Positions 9,077 through 18,224 are shown, counted from the first letter of the stretch. The stretch: DNA of 64,000 nucleotides from an uncultured Spirochaetaceae bacterium (GCA_944392935.1 CALXYI010000047.1:56651-120650), one strand, 5' to 3'. A program made the numbers and translations. The notes: generated by a model from the sequence alone, not told the origin.

Positions 9077-9760
9077 TCACATCAGTCCATGCTCAAGGAA
9101 CGAGTAGTACTTCTCATCCGTGAAAACCAGATGATCCAGCAGCTTTATCCCAAGTATCTTCCCGCATTCGGCTATCCTCTTCGTCACTTCCCTGTCATCC
9201 GCGGACGGCTCGATGTTCCCTGATGGATGATTGTGGGCAATCGCTATTGCTGCAGCTCTCTGCCTGACAGCTTCCGCAAAGACCTCCCTGGGATGGACTA
9301 TCGTCCTGTTTAGCAGACCTATCGTTGCGACTACGGTAGTCATTGCCTCATGAGCACCATTGAGCGGTATCACAAGCAGCACTTCCTGCGTACGGCTGGA
9401 GAAGTGCCTTATCTCCCTGAATATATCGGCAGGCGTGGATATTATCCTGCCTTTGTGCTGTACCCGCCGCCGCCCGAGCTCGAGGGAGGCGTATATCGCT
9501 CCAGCCTTGGCCTTCCCCAGTCCTGGTATGAGGGTCATCTCCTCCAGCGTGAGACCCGGATCCATATCAAGCTTCATCAGAAGGTCGGAGGCGATTGATT
9601 CCACAGGGCGTCCCTGTGTCCCGGAGCCGATGATGAGCATCAGGAGCTCCTCATCCGTCAGTGCCTCCGCGCCAAGACGGCTGAGCTTCTCCCTCGGTCT
9701 GTCGCTTATGTCCGCTTCCCTCAGCGTGCAGTATCCTTTCGTTATCCTGTATTCTGCCAT
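9077..9760 (-). CDS. radC: RadC/JAB-domain DNA repair-associated protein
   Basis: A 227-residue RadC protein of normal length. The N-terminal half has a helix-hairpin-helix region (MTLIPGLGKAKA, near residues 75-87). The C-terminal half is a JAMM metalloprotease-like domain with intact ligands His176, His178 and Asp189 in the HNHPSGNIEPSADD motif. The family was linked to repair by early genetics, but its biochemical role is unresolved. It is a single gene. Confidence 0.93.
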   Translation of the reverse strand: MAEYRITKGYCTLREADISDRPREKLSRLGAEALTDEELLMLIIGSGTQGRPVESIASDLLMKLDMDPGLTLEEMTLIPGLGKAKAGAIYASLELGRRRVQHKGRIISTPADIFREIRHFSSRTQEVLLVIPLNGAHEAMTTVVATIGLLNRTIVHPREVFAEAVRQRAAAIAIAHNHPSGNIEPSADDREVTKRIAECGKILGIKLLDHLVFTDEKYYSFLEHGLM

Positions 9761-9825
9761 ACCTATGATTCGCGCAAACCTCCCGATTCTGCCATGTTTG
9801 CGCAGTCAGAGGAGGGGCGGGGGCG

Positions 9826-10653
9826 CTAGAGGGATAGCAGCCAGTCACCGATTGAGATCGAGAGCTCTATGATGCTGGGTGCGGATGAAGAAGGAAGATT
9901 GCGGGAGAAATACATGCATTCATAGTTCAGGTAGCCGCCATAGCAGTCCTTCAGCGCCTTCATCGTATCCTCCCATGCTATCGTGCCGAACCCAGGCAGG
10001 AGATGCTGGTCCTCCCTGCCGTTGTTGTCGGCTGCATGGAGTCCCGCGAGATGAGGGCCTGCCTTCCGTATGAATGACGGTATGTCAGCGCCCATGATGT
10101 GCGCATGCCCTGTATCCAGGCATATCGAGGCCAGGGGAGAAAGCGAGGAGATGATGCAGAGGAGGTCGTCCACGCTCCAGATCTCGCTTCCCGTCTCCAT
10201 GTTCTCTATTGCTATGGCCATCGGAGTGCGCTGCCTTTCCAGAAGGGAGGCGAAGTATTCCGTGTTCTCCTTGATGCCTGCAGGGATAGGATGCACTACG
10301 ATATGCGGAATCCGGAGCGCTGCGGCATATTCCATGGCGCGCAGTATATCCCTGTCCGAAGCGGCTTTCTCCTCTTCCGTCATGGCGCGATAGTCCCTCG
10401 GATAGGGGGCATGGGCCTGGATGAACGAGAGTCCATGCTTCCTCCCGAGCCCGGCGATGCGGTTTATGTACGCCCATCCTCCATCCTCGTCCCTCAGGGC
10501 AGAGCCGGGATTCATCATCTCGCAGAAGTTCAGGTCAAGGGCACTGTATCCACCCTCCGCATAGAGGGGGATCAGCTCTTCCATCGTGCGCCTGCCTTCC
10601 CGGGAGAAGGCTACGAGATTAGTGTTGGTTGAGATTCTGGGCTGCATAGTCAT
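9826..10653 (-). CDS. Sugar phosphate isomerase/epimerase (xylose-isomerase-like TIM barrel)
   Basis: A 275-residue AP-endonuclease-2/xylose-isomerase-like barrel. Metal-binding residues typical of this fold can be placed in IENMETGSEIW (Glu), CLDTGHAHI (Asp, His), GLHAADN (His) and the late YECMYF (Glu). ATG 10653 is preferred over TTG 10656 because GAAGG lies 6 nt upstream. It overlaps the end of the solute-binding protein gene by 35 bp, so it is the last gene of the sugar ABC operon and probably isomerises the imported sugar or a derivative. The exact substrate is unknown. Confidence 0.85.
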   Translation of the reverse strand: MTMQPRISTNTNLVAFSREGRRTMEELIPLYAEGGYSALDLNFCEMMNPGSALRDEDGGWAYINRIAGLGRKHGLSFIQAHAPYPRDYRAMTEEEKAASDRDILRAMEYAAALRIPHIVVHPIPAGIKENTEYFASLLERQRTPMAIAIENMETGSEIWSVDDLLCIISSLSPLASICLDTGHAHIMGADIPSFIRKAGPHLAGLHAADNNGREDQHLLPGFGTIAWEDTMKALKDCYGGYLNYECMYFSRNLPSSSAPSIIELSISIGDWLLSL

Positions 10654-11929
10654 CAAGAGCCTTCTGCACCGCAGCTTCCATGTCGGCGACAGCCTCGTCT
10701 ATGTCCTTGCCTTTCTCCGTCACGTTCCTTATCTCGGTCTGGAATGAATAGTACAGCTGGTATGCGGAAGGCAGCCATGCTCCGGTGACCTTCGGATTGG
10801 AGGCTTCGGTCTGTGCCATGGCTACGGCGAACTGGGGATGGGAATCAAGGAATGCGATGTATTCAGGAGAATCATAGAGGCCGGTATTGACGGGCATGTA
10901 TCCCGTCTTCTCCGCCCATTCCAGCTGGACTTCCTCCGATACCAGATATCCGAGGACCGTCTTCACATCCTCCCGCTCTGAGAATGCGAACATAGCGCCG
11001 CCTCCTATGTTCACGCCTCCTGTCGCAGCGCTGTCTGTCTTCGGCACGAAGGCTGTTCCCACTTCGAAGCGTCCTCCCACCTTGCTCATCACCGTGGAGA
11101 GATTGGATGATGAGGCAAGCATCGTGGCAGTCCTGCCGGCTGCGAACTCAGTGCTTATATCGTTCGTGATATTGCTGACATATCCGGTATCGCAGAGCGC
11201 TTTCCAGTGGACGAGGAAGTTCCTGAAAGTCCCTTCCTCTCCGAAGAGGACCCTGCGAGGCGTACCGAGATGGCCGTTCTCCTCATCGACAAGATAGGAC
11301 AGCCCATTCTGGGCTCCTATGAATGCGCAGAGCTCGTAGGTAGCGGGAACGCCTGCGAATGCATATCGCGTGATACGGCCGCTGCTGTCCTTCTCCCCAA
11401 GGAGCGGTGCGATGGCAGTGAAGTCATCAAGGGTCTCCGGAGGAGCGAGCGACAGGGAGTCGAATAGGGTCCTGTTGTAATAGAAAAGCAGGGAGGATGC
11501 ATTGAACGGCAGAGCCAGGAGCCCACGCTCGGACATAAGCGACTCGATGGCTGATGGCATGATCATGGAGGTGTCGAGGCCCAGCTCGTCCGGAAGGATG
11601 AGATAATCGGAATTCATCATGTCGAGGGCTGCTGTGGCATCCAGCTGCGCGATGTCCGGAAGGGATGATATATCGGCATTTGCCGTTGCCTTCACCTTCG
11701 TGAGGACATCATTCGCTGCTCCCTGGTAGATGGATTCCACCGTTATGCCATTCTCCTTCCCTATCGTGCGGTTGAATTCGTCTATGATTTCCTCGAAGGC
11801 ATTCCCGACTGCCCCCGAATTGGAGTGCCAGATCGTGACCGTGCCGGTCTCGCTGCTTCCCCCCGCATGGATAAGCGCGGCAGAGAGAAGCATGGCAAGG
11901 ACTGCAGCAAGTGTTTTCCCTATCTTCAT
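10619..11929 (-). CDS. Sugar ABC transporter substrate-binding protein (UgpB-like)
   Basis: A 436-residue family 1 extracellular solute-binding protein. It has a signal peptide ending near AALIHAGGSSE; there is no lipobox Cys, and the Gly-Gly-Ser-Glu start of the mature chain is common in spirochaetes. The mature protein opens with VTIWHSNSGAVGNAFEE, similar to glycerol-3-phosphate binding UgpB, and has YNRTLFDS and NIGGGAMF motifs of the family. It overlaps the permease genes upstream and the isomerase gene downstream. The ligand is a sugar or polyol phosphate by homology only. Confidence 0.88.
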   Translation of the reverse strand: MKIGKTLAAVLAMLLSAALIHAGGSSETGTVTIWHSNSGAVGNAFEEIIDEFNRTIGKENGITVESIYQGAANDVLTKVKATANADISSLPDIAQLDATAALDMMNSDYLILPDELGLDTSMIMPSAIESLMSERGLLALPFNASSLLFYYNRTLFDSLSLAPPETLDDFTAIAPLLGEKDSSGRITRYAFAGVPATYELCAFIGAQNGLSYLVDEENGHLGTPRRVLFGEEGTFRNFLVHWKALCDTGYVSNITNDISTEFAAGRTATMLASSSNLSTVMSKVGGRFEVGTAFVPKTDSAATGGVNIGGGAMFAFSEREDVKTVLGYLVSEEVQLEWAEKTGYMPVNTGLYDSPEYIAFLDSHPQFAVAMAQTEASNPKVTGAWLPSAYQLYYSFQTEIRNVTEKGKDIDEAVADMEAAVQKALDDYAAQNLNQH

Positions 11930-12729
11930 GATATACCTCCGGAGATGGCTTTCATTATAAGGCGCCGGGCTGCAAGGAGAAGCAGGAGGAACGGCGCTGT
12001 CATGATGATTATAGCGGCAAACTGCGCACCGTACTCGCCTTCCTCGGCGAAGCCGAGCATCGCGATGCCTATCTGTATTGTCCTCATCCTGGGCCGCACT
12101 GTGACAAGCAGTGGCCAGAGATAGCTGTTGAATGATGATATGAAGGCCTGTATGAATACCGTTATCGAGACTGGGGCTGCAAGCGGCACGAGCATCCTTG
12201 CTATGTATCCCAGGTCACCCGTACCGTCCATCCTTGCCGCATCGTAGATATCCCTGTCTGCTGCGGCATATGATCCCATCGTAAGCAGCATCGCGGATGC
12301 GGAGAAGATGGAGGGAAGCACGATTCCTGCATAGCTGTCCAGAAGCCCCATCCTCGCTATCGCCGTGTAGTTCTCGTAGAGCATCGCATCTGGCGGGATG
12401 AAGAGAGTCGCAAGAAGAGCGGTCAGGATGATGCGCTTTCCGCGGAAGCTGAGATGGGTGAACGCGAATGCAGCCAGCACCGATACGGCAGTCCTCAGCG
12501 TGGCCGACATGAGTGCTGTGATGAACGAGTTGAGCATATAGCGTCCGAAGTATCTGTGCCCCAGCGCAAGGGCATATCCCCTGAACGAGATATGCGAGGG
12601 GAGGAACCTGGCTTCGGAGGCCGTGAAGTCCTCAGGCGGGAAGAATGATGCGGAGAAGGCATACAGAAGAGGGAAGAGCATGATCGCAGCAAGGAGCGCT
12701 ATGATGATGGTCCTTATGATCCTAGCCAT
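11926..12729 (-). CDS. Sugar ABC transporter permease (MalG/UgpE-like)
   Basis: A 267-residue inner-membrane permease with six predicted helices. The EAA loop that contacts the ATPase is present as YDAARMDGTGDLGYIARMLVPLA near residue 165. It overlaps the partner permease by 8 bp and the binding protein by 4 bp. No ATP-binding subunit is encoded here, so a shared MsmX/UgpC-like ATPase elsewhere must power it. Confidence 0.9.
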   Translation of the reverse strand: MARIIRTIIIALLAAIMLFPLLYAFSASFFPPEDFTASEARFLPSHISFRGYALALGHRYFGRYMLNSFITALMSATLRTAVSVLAAFAFTHLSFRGKRIILTALLATLFIPPDAMLYENYTAIARMGLLDSYAGIVLPSIFSASAMLLTMGSYAAADRDIYDAARMDGTGDLGYIARMLVPLAAPVSITVFIQAFISSFNSYLWPLLVTVRPRMRTIQIGIAMLGFAEEGEYGAQFAAIIIMTAPFLLLLLAARRLIMKAISGGIS

Positions 12730-13588
12730 TGCGCCTCCTTCTCATCACCAGTGACATTATCACGGCAGAGGAGAGCACCATAAGCGTCGCTATTGTCGTA
12801 CCTACAGCCCTGTTGCCGCTCCTGAATGCCTCCAGATAGTAGTAGTACATCACTGTCTCCGTGGATCTGAACGGGCCGCCTCCTGTCAGCACCATGACCG
12901 GTGCGGAGATGAGCACCGCGTCCTTCAGCGCTATGAATATGGTGGTATGGAGCATGCTGGCTGCGGCAGGGAGCTCTATGCTGAGGAATATCCTGCTCCC
13001 CGATGCCCCGTCTATCTCCGCTGCTTCCAGGATGCTGCGGTCGATGCTTCGGAATGATGACAGAAGCAGGATGTAGTCCAGCGCGAAGTCCAGGAAGACA
13101 CCCATCAGCACAAGCACTGCCATTGCGGATACAGGTTCCTCAAGCCATGCGATATCCAGTCCGGTTATCCTGCTGGCGATGCTCACGCTTCCCCTGAATA
13201 TCCCGCGGAATATGAGGGCGAGGGCGGAGAGGGAGAATGCGAGGGGAGCGATGAAGATCGATTCGGCAATAGAGGTTCCCCTTGTCTCCTTCCGCGTGAG
13301 GGCAGCCGCGAGCAGCGTGATGGATGTGTTCAGCAGCAGGAACGGTATGGTGAAGGCCACCGTGTTCCCTATGCTTGATATGAATGCAGGATCATGCAGC
13401 AGCGAGATGTAGTTGCCCAGCCCCGCTATCCCGAGGATCCTGCCTGACTGGGACACCGTCAGGAATGAGCCTATGATGCTCCTTGCAAGGGGATAGAAGG
13501 CAAAGACAGCTGCAAGCAGAATAGATGGCAGCAAAAATGCATATGCTTTCAGTTCCCTGCGGTCCATATCGCTTGGTAATGTAACCAT
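12722..13588 (-). CDS. Sugar ABC transporter permease (MalF/UgpA-like)
   Basis: A 288-residue permease with six helices and an EAA loop (EAAEIDGASGSRIFLSIELPA). It is the first gene of the four-gene sugar ABC operon. An open frame continues upstream to 13720, but those residues are not family-like. Starts at 13588 (MVTLPSD) or 13567 (MDRREL) fit the family better, though neither has a clear Shine-Dalgarno. A TATACT hexamer on the minus strand at 13621-13616 may be the -10 box. Confidence 0.86.
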   Translation of the reverse strand: MVTLPSDMDRRELKAYAFLLPSILLAAVFAFYPLARSIIGSFLTVSQSGRILGIAGLGNYISLLHDPAFISSIGNTVAFTIPFLLLNTSITLLAAALTRKETRGTSIAESIFIAPLAFSLSALALIFRGIFRGSVSIASRITGLDIAWLEEPVSAMAVLVLMGVFLDFALDYILLLSSFRSIDRSILEAAEIDGASGSRIFLSIELPAAASMLHTTIFIALKDAVLISAPVMVLTGGGPFRSTETVMYYYYLEAFRSGNRAVGTTIATLMVLSSAVIMSLVMRRRRNG

Positions 13589-13751
13589 TATGAATGCGAT
13601 TTTCAAGCATTGCAGAGTATAATTTCTTTGAAGATAATAATATGCCTTAGGGAAATGGCTGTTCGTTGCCTCATTCCCGCGTTTCATGCCGCATCCAGCT
13701 GCCTCCGTTCCTCCCTGCATGCAGCTGAAGTGGCGGATCCTGCTTCCGTTA

Positions 13752-13760
13752 TGCTAGAAT
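13752..13760 (+). promoter_or_regulatory. Extended -10 promoter of the nucleotidyltransferase gene
   Basis: TGCTAGAAT forms a TG-N-TAGAAT extended -10 element. It lies just before the AGGAGG ribosome site (13767-13772) of the gene at 13782. There is no good -35, as is usual for extended -10 promoters. The flanking ATGCTAGAAT is shared with the promoters near 7615 and 44607. Confidence 0.55.
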
Positions 13761-13781
13761 CCAGATAGGAGGAATCTTGCA

Positions 13782-14693
13782 ATGAAACCTACGCTTCTTG
13801 TAATGGCTGCAGGAATGGGATCGCGCTATGGCGGAGTCAAGCAGATAGATGCGGTCGGCATGCATGGGGAGACCCTGCTCGACTTCGGTGTGTATGATGC
13901 ATTCCATTCGGGCTACGGGCGTGTCGTCTTCATAATAAGGAAGGATATCGAATCGGATTTCCGCGAGAGGCTTTTCGACAGGATCGCCCGCAATATGGAT
14001 GCCGATTATGTCTTCCAGGACAGGACCGCGCTCCTGACTGCGGAGGAGGCAGCTCTCTCAGAGGGACGCACGAAGCCATGGGGCACGATCCAGGCGATCC
14101 TGTGTGCATCGGATGCCGTGAAGACGCCGTTCACCGTCATCAATGCCGATGACTATTACGGGCGCAGCGCGTATGGCATACTCGGAGACTACCTTTCGGG
14201 ACTGGCCTGCGATGCCCCTACGCATGCGATGGTCGGATTCACGCTCCGCAATACGATGAGCCCCTCCGGTTCGGTGACAAGGGCAATCTGCGTCATGAAG
14301 GATGGAGCCCTGGTATCCATGGAGGAGAATCCGAAGATCGAATATGCCTCGGATGGCTCCATCGTATCCCGCATGCCGCAGGGGGATGTGGCGCTCACCG
14401 GGGATGAGCCCGTATCGATGAATTTCTTCGGATTCACGCCCAAGGCCTTCGAGAGCTTCATGGGATACTGGGAGGATTTCAAGAGGAAGAGCATCCGCGA
14501 GCCCAAGGTGGAGTGCCTCCTTCCCAATGGAGTCTCTGCGATGGTCACATCCGGGCAGGGGACCGTCAAGGTCTTCACGACTCCTGACAAATGGTTCGGG
14601 ATGACATATCCCGAGGACAAGGCCACTGTCATGGCTGAGCTGAGGAAGAAGATCGAGACAGGATACTATCCCGATAAGCTCTGGGAAAGATGA
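13782..14693 (+). CDS. Sugar nucleotidyltransferase-like protein
   Basis: A 303-residue GT-A fold nucleotidyltransferase. The N-terminal MAAGMGSRYGGVKQ holds the GxGxR nucleotide-binding loop and Lys, and INADDYYG provides the metal-binding aspartates. The family is found widely in spirochaetes and gut bacteria as an NDP-sugar pyrophosphorylase, but the sugar and nucleotide are not known from sequence. It is a single gene with a strong AGGAGG site, and it ends one base before the convergent YitT gene with no terminator between. Confidence 0.85.
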   Translation: MKPTLLVMAAGMGSRYGGVKQIDAVGMHGETLLDFGVYDAFHSGYGRVVFIIRKDIESDFRERLFDRIARNMDADYVFQDRTALLTAEEAALSEGRTKPWGTIQAILCASDAVKTPFTVINADDYYGRSAYGILGDYLSGLACDAPTHAMVGFTLRNTMSPSGSVTRAICVMKDGALVSMEENPKIEYASDGSIVSRMPQGDVALTGDEPVSMNFFGFTPKAFESFMGYWEDFKRKSIREPKVECLLPNGVSAMVTSGQGTVKVFTTPDKWFGMTYPEDKATVMAELRKKIETGYYPDKLWER

Positions 14694-15599
14694 TCAGTGC
14701 TGGGTGACATCCCCTGTATCCGATAGCTTCCCGATCTCTGAGTAGCCTTCGCCGATGACATGGTAGGTATCCTGCACGATCATGAAGGCATCCGGATCCC
14801 GCTCCTGAACGGCACGGCTGAGCCTCGAGATGTACTGGTTTGGAACCACGGTCATGAGCATGGGCCGTGGTTCCTTCGTGTAGAATCCCTGTGCATCGAG
14901 AAGCGTCGCGCCGCGTTCCATGCTCTCCATGATGAATGACCCTATCGATTCATATTGCGAGGAGATTATGAAGACAGTCTTCGCATAGTTCGTTCCCATT
15001 GACAGCACTATCTTGTTGATCGCTGCCGTCGTGAGATAGGCGACAACTATCGCATAGAGGGCATTCTCAAGTCCGAAGAAGAATGCGGATGCGGCTATTA
15101 TCACGCCATCCACGGCGAAGAGCGATGTACCGAGCGTCATGGGAGTATAGCGCGCAAGGATCTGCGCGATTATGTCCGTGCCTCCGGTGTTCGATCCCGA
15201 CTTCATCGCGATTCCCATGCCGATTCCCGCGCTGACGCCGCCGAAAAGCGCCGAAAGCCATGTGGATACATCGGATGTGCTGCTTATTATGCCATCCGTC
15301 CCTATTGCCGCCGTCCATATCCATGTGAAGACCGATAGAAGTATGGATCCTGCCAGTGTCTTCGCCCCGTACTGCCTTCCGAAGAGCCTCACGCCCAGCA
15401 GGAAGATAGGCACCGTGAGCACGGCTATCGTGGTGCCGAGATCCCATCCAAGCGTATGGAAGAGGATAGTCGCTATTCCGGAGACCCCTCCCGGTGCAAG
15501 ACGTGCCGGATTGAGGAACGCGACTGTCGAGAATGCCGTGATGGCGCTTCCTGCCGTTATATACGCATAGTCGGCGATGATCCTGGTACGCCTGTTCAT
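14694..15599 (-). CDS. YitT-family membrane protein
   Basis: A 301-residue protein with five or six N-terminal transmembrane helices (DUF161) containing the repeated FLNPARLAPGGVSGIA and GSNTGGTDIIAQ motifs, followed by a soluble C-terminal DUF2179 domain (about residues 225-290). The family is widespread and its role is not settled; transport is suspected from the repeat structure. The start overlaps the LOG gene stop by 4 bp (ATGA), so they share a transcript. Confidence 0.9.
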   Translation of the reverse strand: MNRRTRIIADYAYITAGSAITAFSTVAFLNPARLAPGGVSGIATILFHTLGWDLGTTIAVLTVPIFLLGVRLFGRQYGAKTLAGSILLSVFTWIWTAAIGTDGIISSTSDVSTWLSALFGGVSAGIGMGIAMKSGSNTGGTDIIAQILARYTPMTLGTSLFAVDGVIIAASAFFFGLENALYAIVVAYLTTAAINKIVLSMGTNYAKTVFIISSQYESIGSFIMESMERGATLLDAQGFYTKEPRPMLMTVVPNQYISRLSRAVQERDPDAFMIVQDTYHVIGEGYSEIGKLSDTGDVTQH

Positions 15600-16174
15600 C
15601 CAAGCTTCTCCGGAAGCACTGCCCTTTCGCTTTCCAGCCTGTCGAGGAGCCTTTCCGGATCCTCCTCGATTATGAGGATGTCCCTGACTTCCTCTGATAT
15701 GAAGCCTTCCTCCGTTCCCCGGGCTATCATCCCAGCGAATGGATCCCAGTATCCGCAGGTATTCAGCAGGGCGATGTTCTTGCTGTGGTATCCCAGCTGC
15801 CGCCAGGTGTAGATCTCGCAGATCTCATCCAGCGTTCCGATCCCGCCGGGAAGCGCTATGAAGGCATCGGCCCTGTCGTACATGGCCTTCTTCCGTTCGT
15901 GCATGCCCTCTGCTATCATCACCTCGTCCTCGACGCTGTCCTTCCTCACGGATGGTACGTCCATTGCCTTCGGGAGTATCCCTGTGACATGGCCGCCGGC
16001 TGCGTGGATGCTCCGCGCAAGCATTCCCATGATCCCGAGCCCTCCGCCTCCGTATACGAGGGCTATCCCGCGCCCGGCCATGAGCTGTCCGAGTATTTCT
16101 GCCGATTGTGCGTATTCCGTGCGCCTTCCCTGCGAGGAACCGCAGAAAACGGCTATGCTCCTGAGTCGTTCCAT
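15596..16174 (-). CDS. LOG-family nucleotide 5'-monophosphate phosphoribohydrolase
   Basis: A 192-residue Rossmann-fold protein of the TIGR00730/LOG family, which splits nucleoside 5'-monophosphates (cytokinin riboside monophosphates in the founding member) into base and ribose 5-phosphate. The signature PGGIGTLDEI is present together with the N-terminal VFCGSSQGRR and GGGGLGIMG motifs. In bacteria it is often a general purine monophosphate hydrolase. There is no Shine-Dalgarno; a perfect TATAAT lies 5 nt before the ATG, which suggests a leaderless mRNA. Confidence 0.9.
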   Translation of the reverse strand: MERLRSIAVFCGSSQGRRTEYAQSAEILGQLMAGRGIALVYGGGGLGIMGMLARSIHAAGGHVTGILPKAMDVPSVRKDSVEDEVMIAEGMHERKKAMYDRADAFIALPGGIGTLDEICEIYTWRQLGYHSKNIALLNTCGYWDPFAGMIARGTEEGFISEEVRDILIIEEDPERLLDRLESERAVLPEKLG

Positions 16175-16179
16175 GGCCG

Positions 16180-16185
16180 ATTATA
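16180..16185 (-). promoter_or_regulatory. -10 box placed for leaderless start of the LOG gene
   Basis: TATAAT on the minus strand, 5 nt upstream of the ATG at 16174. With usual spacing, transcription would begin at the A or T of the start codon. No recognisable -35 is seen at 16-18 nt. No ribosome site lies between the hexamer and the ATG. Confidence 0.55.
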
Positions 16186-16296
16186 CCCTGAAGCGCACAG
16201 GCGGGGATAGGGGAGAATGCTCATATTCCTCTTGCCCGCACTGCAGGCAAGGGCTTAGAATGGAAACGATTGGTAGATCCATCATTGGAGACGAGT

Positions 16297-17634
16297 ATGC
16301 ACAGAATCAGAAAATCCGTTATCGCCCTGATGGCTTTGTTGATGATAGCAGGAGTCCCTCTCACCGCTGATACGATGAGCGTTACGTGGGAATGGCTTCT
16401 CGATGATCCGGAGGTCACGGTATACCGCTATCAGCTGGACGGGGAGGATCCTGATGGCTGGACGGAAATAGGAGGGGATGAGAGCACGCTCTCGCTCTCC
16501 GGGCTCGATCCAGAAGCGGAATATACGCTTTATCTCCAGCGCTCCTACGACGGAGTGCACTGGTCAGCTTCCGCTTCCAGCACCGCAAAGGCCATGCTGG
16601 TCCCGTATGCGGAAACCGCAGCGGAAGAGCCTGCTATCGAGGTGCAGGAGCCGGAAGAGGTGATTCCGGCATCTGAGCCTGCGGCTGAGGAGCCTGTTGA
16701 GAGGGTATATGCATACGGAGGCTATACGCTTGAGGCCCTGATCGACAGCGGGTCTGCCGTTCTTCTCTATCCGGCAGCGGCTAGCGATGATGATGTCATC
16801 GCATTCTTCGCCTACGAGAACGATAAGCGCGGACTGGGGGATCTTGGCGTGTCATACCGCATCGACAGGCCTGGACAGGCAACTGTGATGTATCCTTCCG
16901 GATACAGCAACGAGGAAGCCGCTGCGGAGCTCGATATCCTTGTCGATGATCTCATCGCGTACATCACGATGCCGGTCCAGCCGGCTGAGGAGGCGGAGCC
17001 TGTTCTCCCGGCAGAGGAACCGGCTGTTCCTGAAGGGACAGTTCCCGCTCCAGCGGCAGCTGCTGAGCCTGCAGGCTCCGGATTCGCTGTATCGCTTCTT
17101 CTCAGGGGTGGTGTGGCATCCGCTTTCAGTGATTCATTCAGATTCAGCGATACGATGATCGCCGAGGCGGGCATAGGCCTTGATTTCAGCAATATCCTGC
17201 CAGTCGGCAGCCACTTCGGATTCGGCCTCAGGACGGATTTCCTCGTTGATTTCCTCCCGAAGTCAGGTGCATGGGACCTGCCGGATGCGAAGGAGTACTT
17301 CAATGTGCTTAACTATGCGGAGATGCTCTCCCTTGACCTCAAGGTAACGGCCCAGGCGAGCGCGGGTGCAGCCGATATCTACATCGGAGGCGGTGCAGGC
17401 TTTGCTATCGTCAATCCGGACAATGCCATAAATCTCGGCATCCTCTGCGATCTCGGCACGTTCAGCATAGGCAGCGATGTATATGGCATGGACTGGTTCG
17501 CTTCTGCGATCGCGGGCGTGAGATTCCATATCGGAAGGGTTTTCTCCATCGGAGCTGAGGTGAATTACCGCTATATGGTCTCATCGCAGACGCATCTTGG
17601 ATCAGCGGACGTTGTCCTCGGTTTCACATTCTGA
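16297..17634 (+). CDS. Secreted fibronectin-III / outer-membrane beta-barrel protein
   Basis: A 445-residue envelope protein of unknown function. It has a signal peptide (about residues 1-23, ending LTADT) and a fibronectin type III-like domain (about 25-97, with SLSGLDPEAEYTLYL). A Glu/Pro/Ala-rich linker follows, then an SPOR-unlike middle domain (about 135-225), a second Pro/Glu/Ala linker, and a C-terminal beta-rich region of about 170 residues. The protein ends in Phe (VVLGFTF), the signature of an outer-membrane barrel recognised by BamA. ATG 16297 is chosen because GGAG lies 6 nt upstream. The linkers suggest the barrel displays or reaches through the periplasm. Confidence 0.72.
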   Translation: MHRIRKSVIALMALLMIAGVPLTADTMSVTWEWLLDDPEVTVYRYQLDGEDPDGWTEIGGDESTLSLSGLDPEAEYTLYLQRSYDGVHWSASASSTAKAMLVPYAETAAEEPAIEVQEPEEVIPASEPAAEEPVERVYAYGGYTLEALIDSGSAVLLYPAAASDDDVIAFFAYENDKRGLGDLGVSYRIDRPGQATVMYPSGYSNEEAAAELDILVDDLIAYITMPVQPAEEAEPVLPAEEPAVPEGTVPAPAAAAEPAGSGFAVSLLLRGGVASAFSDSFRFSDTMIAEAGIGLDFSNILPVGSHFGFGLRTDFLVDFLPKSGAWDLPDAKEYFNVLNYAEMLSLDLKVTAQASAGAADIYIGGGAGFAIVNPDNAINLGILCDLGTFSIGSDVYGMDWFASAIAGVRFHIGRVFSIGAEVNYRYMVSSQTHLGSADVVLGFTF

Positions 17635-17650
17635 GAAAAGCATGTATCCT

Positions 17651-17680
17651 GAAGGAGGGGCTGGATCCAGCCCCTCCTTC
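17651..17680. terminator. 30-bp perfect palindrome, terminator-like
   Basis: A fully symmetrical 30-bp palindrome centred on GGATCC (arms GAAGGAGGGGCTG and CAGCCCCTCCTTC) lies 17 bp after the envelope protein stop. Its 3' side runs into ATAATATA rather than a T run, so termination is plausible but may be incomplete. The right edge lies 10 bp before the ribosome site of the next gene. Confidence 0.65.
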
Positions 17681-17699
17681 ATAATATACAGGAGTGGGC

Positions 17700-18224
17700 A
17701 TGCTTGAGATAAGGAAGGCATCGGAAGCGGACCTCGATGATGTCTGCAGGATGTATGACGAGATAATAGACAGCACCGAAGGGAAGGAGTGCTCGCCTCT
17801 CTGGACGAAGGGCGTCTATCCCAACCGTGATTATTTCAGAGGCACGATAGAGCGCGGCGAGCTGTATCTGGCATTCTGCGATGGCTGCATCGCCGGCGGG
17901 GTGGTGAGGAACCACAGGCAGGCGGATGGCTATGGGGATGTCCCATGGGATGCTGCCGCCTCTCCTGCCGAGGTATATACGATCCATACCCTTGGAGTGC
18001 ATCCTGCGTTCCAGCACAGGAATATCGCTACTGAGATATCGCGGAGGGTCATAGATGATGCGAGGAAGGATGGCATGAAGGCCATCAGGCTTGATGTGAT
18101 CGATGGCAACTATCCATCGGTGCTTCTCTACAGACGCATGGGGTTCACGGATCATGGACAGCATATACTGCACTATGAGGGGATGGATGATATCCCCTTC
18201 ACCATGATGGAGCTTGTCCTATGA
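17700..18224 (+). CDS. GNAT family N-acetyltransferase
   Basis: A 174-residue acetyl-CoA dependent acetyltransferase. The core strand-4/helix-3 region reads HTLGVHPAFQHRNIATEI, in which the usual Q/R-x-x-G-x-G/A loop is degenerate (HRNIAT). The C-terminal NYPSVLLYRRMGF is the standard motif B. ATG 17700 is preferred over GTG 17694 because GGAG at 17691 lies 5 nt upstream. A related but diverged copy is encoded at 52312-52830. The substrate is unknown. Confidence 0.85.
   Translation: MLEIRKASEADLDDVCRMYDEIIDSTEGKECSPLWTKGVYPNRDYFRGTIERGELYLAFCDGCIAGGVVRNHRQADGYGDVPWDAAASPAEVYTIHTLGVHPAFQHRNIATEISRRVIDDARKDGMKAIRLDVIDGNYPSVLLYRRMGFTDHGQHILHYEGMDDIPFTMMELVL

Noticed and set aside
13589..13720. 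Longer N-terminus for the MalF-like permease
   Set aside because: The extension is not membrane- or family-like and covers the probable promoter.
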